The notes beneath the pieces were generated by a model. The model saw nothing but the letters and a program-made list of their open reading frames with translations, was not told the DNA's origin and did no database searches. Position numbers and translations under genes: made by a program. Positions 5,657 to 7,919 of a stretch of DNA of 7,919 bases are shown one piece after another (position 1 is the stretch's first letter; each line of letters begins with the position of its first letter). Origin of the DNA: a bacterium (lineage in GTDB: Bacteria; Patescibacteriota; Dojkabacteria; JAKAPS01; JAJZLI01); the NCBI GenBank assembly GCA_021803645.1, contig JAJZLI010000025.1, positions 1-7,919 on the forward strand. The letters run 5' to 3'.

Positions 5657-6163
5657 TTATCTACAAACCCAAGCGTTAAGTCCTCCTTCTGAAATTTTTA
5701 GAGCCATTGCATAAATCTGAGCATCTGGGTTCCATAAACCTTCGCTTCTATATGGGTTCCAACTTCCGTAAAAAGTTGAAGGCATGAATTGTGCAATTCC
5801 TGACGCCCCAGATAGATTGTATGCATTGGGATTGTATCCACTTTCACATGAAAGAATACTTTCAAGTAGTGATGCAGATACATTATATTCCGAAGAAGCT
5901 GCATTAATCACATTTATATATTCTACTTCTCCGCTTCCAGATGTAGAGCCATATCTTACTGAGAATGTCTGTGTTGCTACTGTAGCAGATATCTCTGGGT
6001 TAGGATTAACCTTTGTAGTAAGAACAATATTCTCTATGGCTAAATTTTTAGTCTTATTAGGTATTCTATATACTGAAAGTTTTTGAGAGAATAATATTAA
6101 AGGAGCAATGAGAATGATAATGACAATTAAAATACCTACGGGTATTTTGTATATTTTGTTCAT
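5657..6163 (-). CDS. Exported lytic transglycosylase, SLT/Rpf-like
   Basis: The 168-aa product has a short basic start and a hydrophobic helix (about 8-26), a signal or membrane anchor. A linker (about 27-85) precedes a lysozyme-like domain (about 86-168), which is predicted to cleave peptidoglycan glycan strands outside the membrane. Seen: SLLESILSCESGYNP with the likely catalytic Glu107, GASGIAQFMPSTF (119-131), WNPDAQIYAMAL (144-155) and the end LNAWVCR. Cys106 beside the catalytic Glu and Cys167 next to last could form the disulfide known in resuscitation-promoting factors, which also pair CESG with a terminal W-x-x-C; the GIAQFMPSTF motif is more SLT-like. The domain is compact (about 80 aa). 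Start: ATG at 6163, no clear Shine-Dalgarno sequence. It has its own strong promoter and a hairpin leader. Likely used in wall growth or division. Confidence 0.9.
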   Translation of the reverse strand: MNKIYKIPVGILIVIIILIAPLILFSQKLSVYRIPNKTKNLAIENIVLTTKVNPNPEISATVATQTFSVRYGSTSGSGEVEYINVINAASSEYNVSASLLESILSCESGYNPNAYNLSGASGIAQFMPSTFYGSWNPYRSEGLWNPDAQIYAMALKISEGGLNAWVCR

Positions 6164-6193
6164 TAACTATTGTCTTTGATTTCTAAAATAAAC

Positions 6194-6229
6194 TCTTGAG
6201 TAAAGTAAATTGTGTAAACCTTCTCAAGA
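6194..6229 (-). promoter_or_regulatory. Hairpin in the leader of the transglycosylase mRNA
   Basis: TCTTGAG and CTCAAGA arms (6194-6200 and 6223-6229) pair perfectly. On the minus-strand RNA, four more pairs (AAGG with CUUU, one G-U, one bulged A) extend the stem, leaving a loop of about 13 bases. It sits between the predicted transcription start near 6240 and the ATG at 6163, so it is in the untranslated leader. It could affect mRNA stability or translation. No known riboswitch class is recognised. Confidence 0.4.
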
Positions 6230-6245
6230 CGAAAAGACAGGATAC

Positions 6246-6275
6246 ATTATATCATAAATTGTATGGGTTTGTCAA
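6246..6275 (-). promoter_or_regulatory. Near-perfect sigma-70-type promoter for the transglycosylase
   Basis: On the minus strand, a perfect TTGACA (6275-6270) is followed after 18 bases by a perfect TATAAT (6251-6246). It begins 15 bases beyond the dnaG stop codon and points at the transglycosylase gene, whose leader would be about 75 bases. It is by far the best promoter match in the window, implying expression independent of dnaG. Confidence 0.88.
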
Positions 6276-6289
6276 TTATATTGGGTAAA

Positions 6290-7919
6290 TTATTGTGTGT
6301 ATTCTGAGGCTAATTTTTCAACCTTTTTGAGTATCTCTTCTTTGTCAGTGGATTTTGATATATTGTTTTTTAAAAGTTTTATTTCTTTTGTGATATATGC
6401 ATTTTTAATTAGTTTTATTACAGATAATATTTCCTTTGTCTGTTTTTCAATTTCATCCTGTTTTGTAGATTGTATACTTTCTATATTTATTCTTTTATAG
6501 ATTTCTACACTAATCTTATCTATGTCTTTTTTAAAATTATGCTTTATAAGGTGGGCATAAATTCTTCTAGCAATATCATCTTGTAAATACTCCTCTTTTA
6601 TATTACTGACAGCAATCTTTGATAACCTGTCAGATTGTAGTATTAAATAAAGGAAATAAAATTCGTTAGTATTGGTTTTATTTTGTTTTTGAACACTACC
6701 ATTATTATCTAATTTTTTTATTTGTTGCATGTTGTTTCGTACCTTATTGATAGCCTCAAATGGAATGTCTATCGCTTTAGAAAGTTCTGATATAAAATAG
6801 CTCCTCTTTATTGGGTTTGATATTTGGTTTATGACAGGCATTACTCTTTCTGCTACCTTGATTTTACTTTCATAATTTGTTGCCGTGATATTTTCAGTTT
6901 CTTTTTCTATAGTATAGGACACATAATCTTTGACGTTTATTATTAATTTTTTAAATTCTATTACGCCATATTTATTAATGGCTTCATCAATATCTTTTGC
7001 ACCTTTAATATCTATAACTTTCAAATTGAAGTCTGATTTGTGTGCTAAATCAGCACTTTTTTGAAAGGCTTTATACCCAGCTTTGTCCGAGTCAAATGCT
7101 ACATATATGTTTTTTGTATACCTTTTGAGTGTATCGAGGTGTCCAAGATTAATTGCTGTTCCTTGTATTCCTACGATGTTTTGTATGCCGTTTTGATATG
7201 CAGTAATTACATCGATATTACCTTCTGTAATGATTACATAGTCTGATTTAATAATGGATTCCTTTGCAAGGTTTATTCCATAAAGGATTTCGTTTTTATG
7301 AAAAATTTCAGTTTCTGGTGAATTTAAATATTTAGGGATTGTATCGGGCAATATGGATCTAGATGTAAATCCTAATATTTCCCCTTTTATGCTTTGTATT
7401 GGAAATATAATTCTGTTTCTAAATTTATCATGTATACCTCTGTTATCTTTTGATAATCCATATTTAATTAATGTTTCAGTACTATACCCCTTAGATGTTA
7501 AATATTTACTTAAATTATTACCTTCTGGGTTATAACCTATTTTAAAATTTCGAATGCTTTCTTCTGATATATTTCTAGAGTTTAAATATTCTAGTGCAAT
7601 TTTACTCTCTCTCAATTTCTGCTGAAAAAATGATACAGCTTCCATATTTATTTGCAATATATTACTTTTAGAGGACATTGAGTGCCCTGATTTTTTTGTT
7701 ATATTGACGGAGTATCTTTTTGCCAATGACTCTAGAGCTTCTGTAAAATCTAGGTTTTCTAATTTTTCTATTAGTTTTATGATATCTCCTGTTTCGCCAC
7801 ATCCAAAACAATAATAGAACTGTAGCTCTTCATTAATTGAAAATGATGGTGTCTTTTCACTGTGAAATGGGCATAGAGCAAAGTATGATCTACGTGATTT
7901 TTTTATCTTTAAATGTTCG
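6290..7919 (-). CDS. dnaG: DNA primase DnaG, 5' end outside window
   Basis: This primase makes RNA primers at the replication fork. The frame is open to the window edge; 542 residues are visible and an estimated 30 N-terminal residues are missing. Counting from the first visible full codon (7918), the CHC2 zinc finger is C16, H19, C37, C40 (LCPFHSEKTPSF and YYCFGCGETGD). The catalytic core includes RNRIIFPI, PKYLNSPET and LYG, then the Toprim motifs TEGNIDV (acidic E232), FDSDKAG (D276 and D278) and a KDIDEA acidic site. The usual middle residue of FDGD is Ser here. The C-terminal part (from about 410) is a helical region fitting a DnaB-helicase-binding domain. An in-frame TTG at 7726 is only an internal Leu, because starting there would remove the zinc finger. 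The stop is at 6290, just before the promoter of the next gene. Confidence 0.96.
   Translation of the reverse strand, partial: EHLKIKKSRRSYFALCPFHSEKTPSFSINEELQFYYCFGCGETGDIIKLIEKLENLDFTEALESLAKRYSVNITKKSGHSMSSKSNILQINMEAVSFFQQKLRESKIALEYLNSRNISEESIRNFKIGYNPEGNNLSKYLTSKGYSTETLIKYGLSKDNRGIHDKFRNRIIFPIQSIKGEILGFTSRSILPDTIPKYLNSPETEIFHKNEILYGINLAKESIIKSDYVIITEGNIDVITAYQNGIQNIVGIQGTAINLGHLDTLKRYTKNIYVAFDSDKAGYKAFQKSADLAHKSDFNLKVIDIKGAKDIDEAINKYGVIEFKKLIINVKDYVSYTIEKETENITATNYESKIKVAERVMPVINQISNPIKRSYFISELSKAIDIPFEAINKVRNNMQQIKKLDNNGSVQKQNKTNTNEFYFLYLILQSDRLSKIAVSNIKEEYLQDDIARRIYAHLIKHNFKKDIDKISVEIYKRINIESIQSTKQDEIEKQTKEILSVIKLIKNAYITKEIKLLKNNISKSTDKEEILKKVEKLASEYTQ

Noticed and set aside
5784..6086. 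100-aa open frame on the plus strand
   Set aside because: It lies wholly antisense to the transglycosylase, whose motifs are clear, and has no Shine-Dalgarno sequence or recognisable protein features.
7724..7726. TTG as start of the primase
   Set aside because: The frame continues upstream to the window edge and encodes the CHC2 zinc finger, so this TTG is an internal Leu codon.

Overview
The window is an AT-rich stretch, probably from a Patescibacteria/Candidate Phyla Radiation (CPR) bacterium. Reasons: several secreted or membrane families here resemble, from memory, ones that recur as hypotheticals in CPR genomes (the 173-aa single-pass protein at 5081-5602, the Thr/Ser/Gly-rich secreted beta protein at 1165-2274, and the G-D-x-(I/L)-T-x-S segment of the 2332-3129 protein). 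The genes read well in the standard code with TGA as stop. Most genes have no Shine-Dalgarno sequence. Lineage is an inference; no rRNA or tRNA gene is present to confirm it.

Region 1 (1-3129, minus strand; transcription runs from 3129 towards 1) is a cluster of four exported proteins, the last cut by the window edge. In order they are: a signal-peptide protein whose C-terminal two-helix hairpin looks like F-type ATP synthase subunit c; a secreted beta-rich protein; a membrane-anchored protein with the layout of WxL-interacting (DUF916/DUF3324-like) proteins; and a small secreted protein. No recognised enzyme motif is visible in any of them. They look like parts of one cell-surface assembly, and this is the most novel part of the window.

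Region 2 (3266-5602, plus strand) starts divergently from region 1. It holds family I inorganic pyrophosphatase, a 66-aa two-helix membrane protein with the only textbook ribosome binding site here, an intramembrane-sensing-type histidine kinase without a response regulator in view, and a CPR-type single-pass membrane protein. A symmetrical hairpin at 5623-5651 ends this unit and also the converging gene.

Region 3 (5657-7919, minus strand) has DNA primase DnaG, 5' end outside the window, followed downstream by a small exported lytic transglycosylase with Rpf-like cysteines. The latter has its own near-perfect promoter and a hairpin in its leader.

The window therefore combines housekeeping genes (ppa, dnaG) with an envelope-oriented set: surface beta proteins, a cell-wall lytic enzyme and a membrane sensor kinase. 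There is no gene-free stretch over 300 bases, and no mobile element, CRISPR array, rRNA or tRNA was seen.
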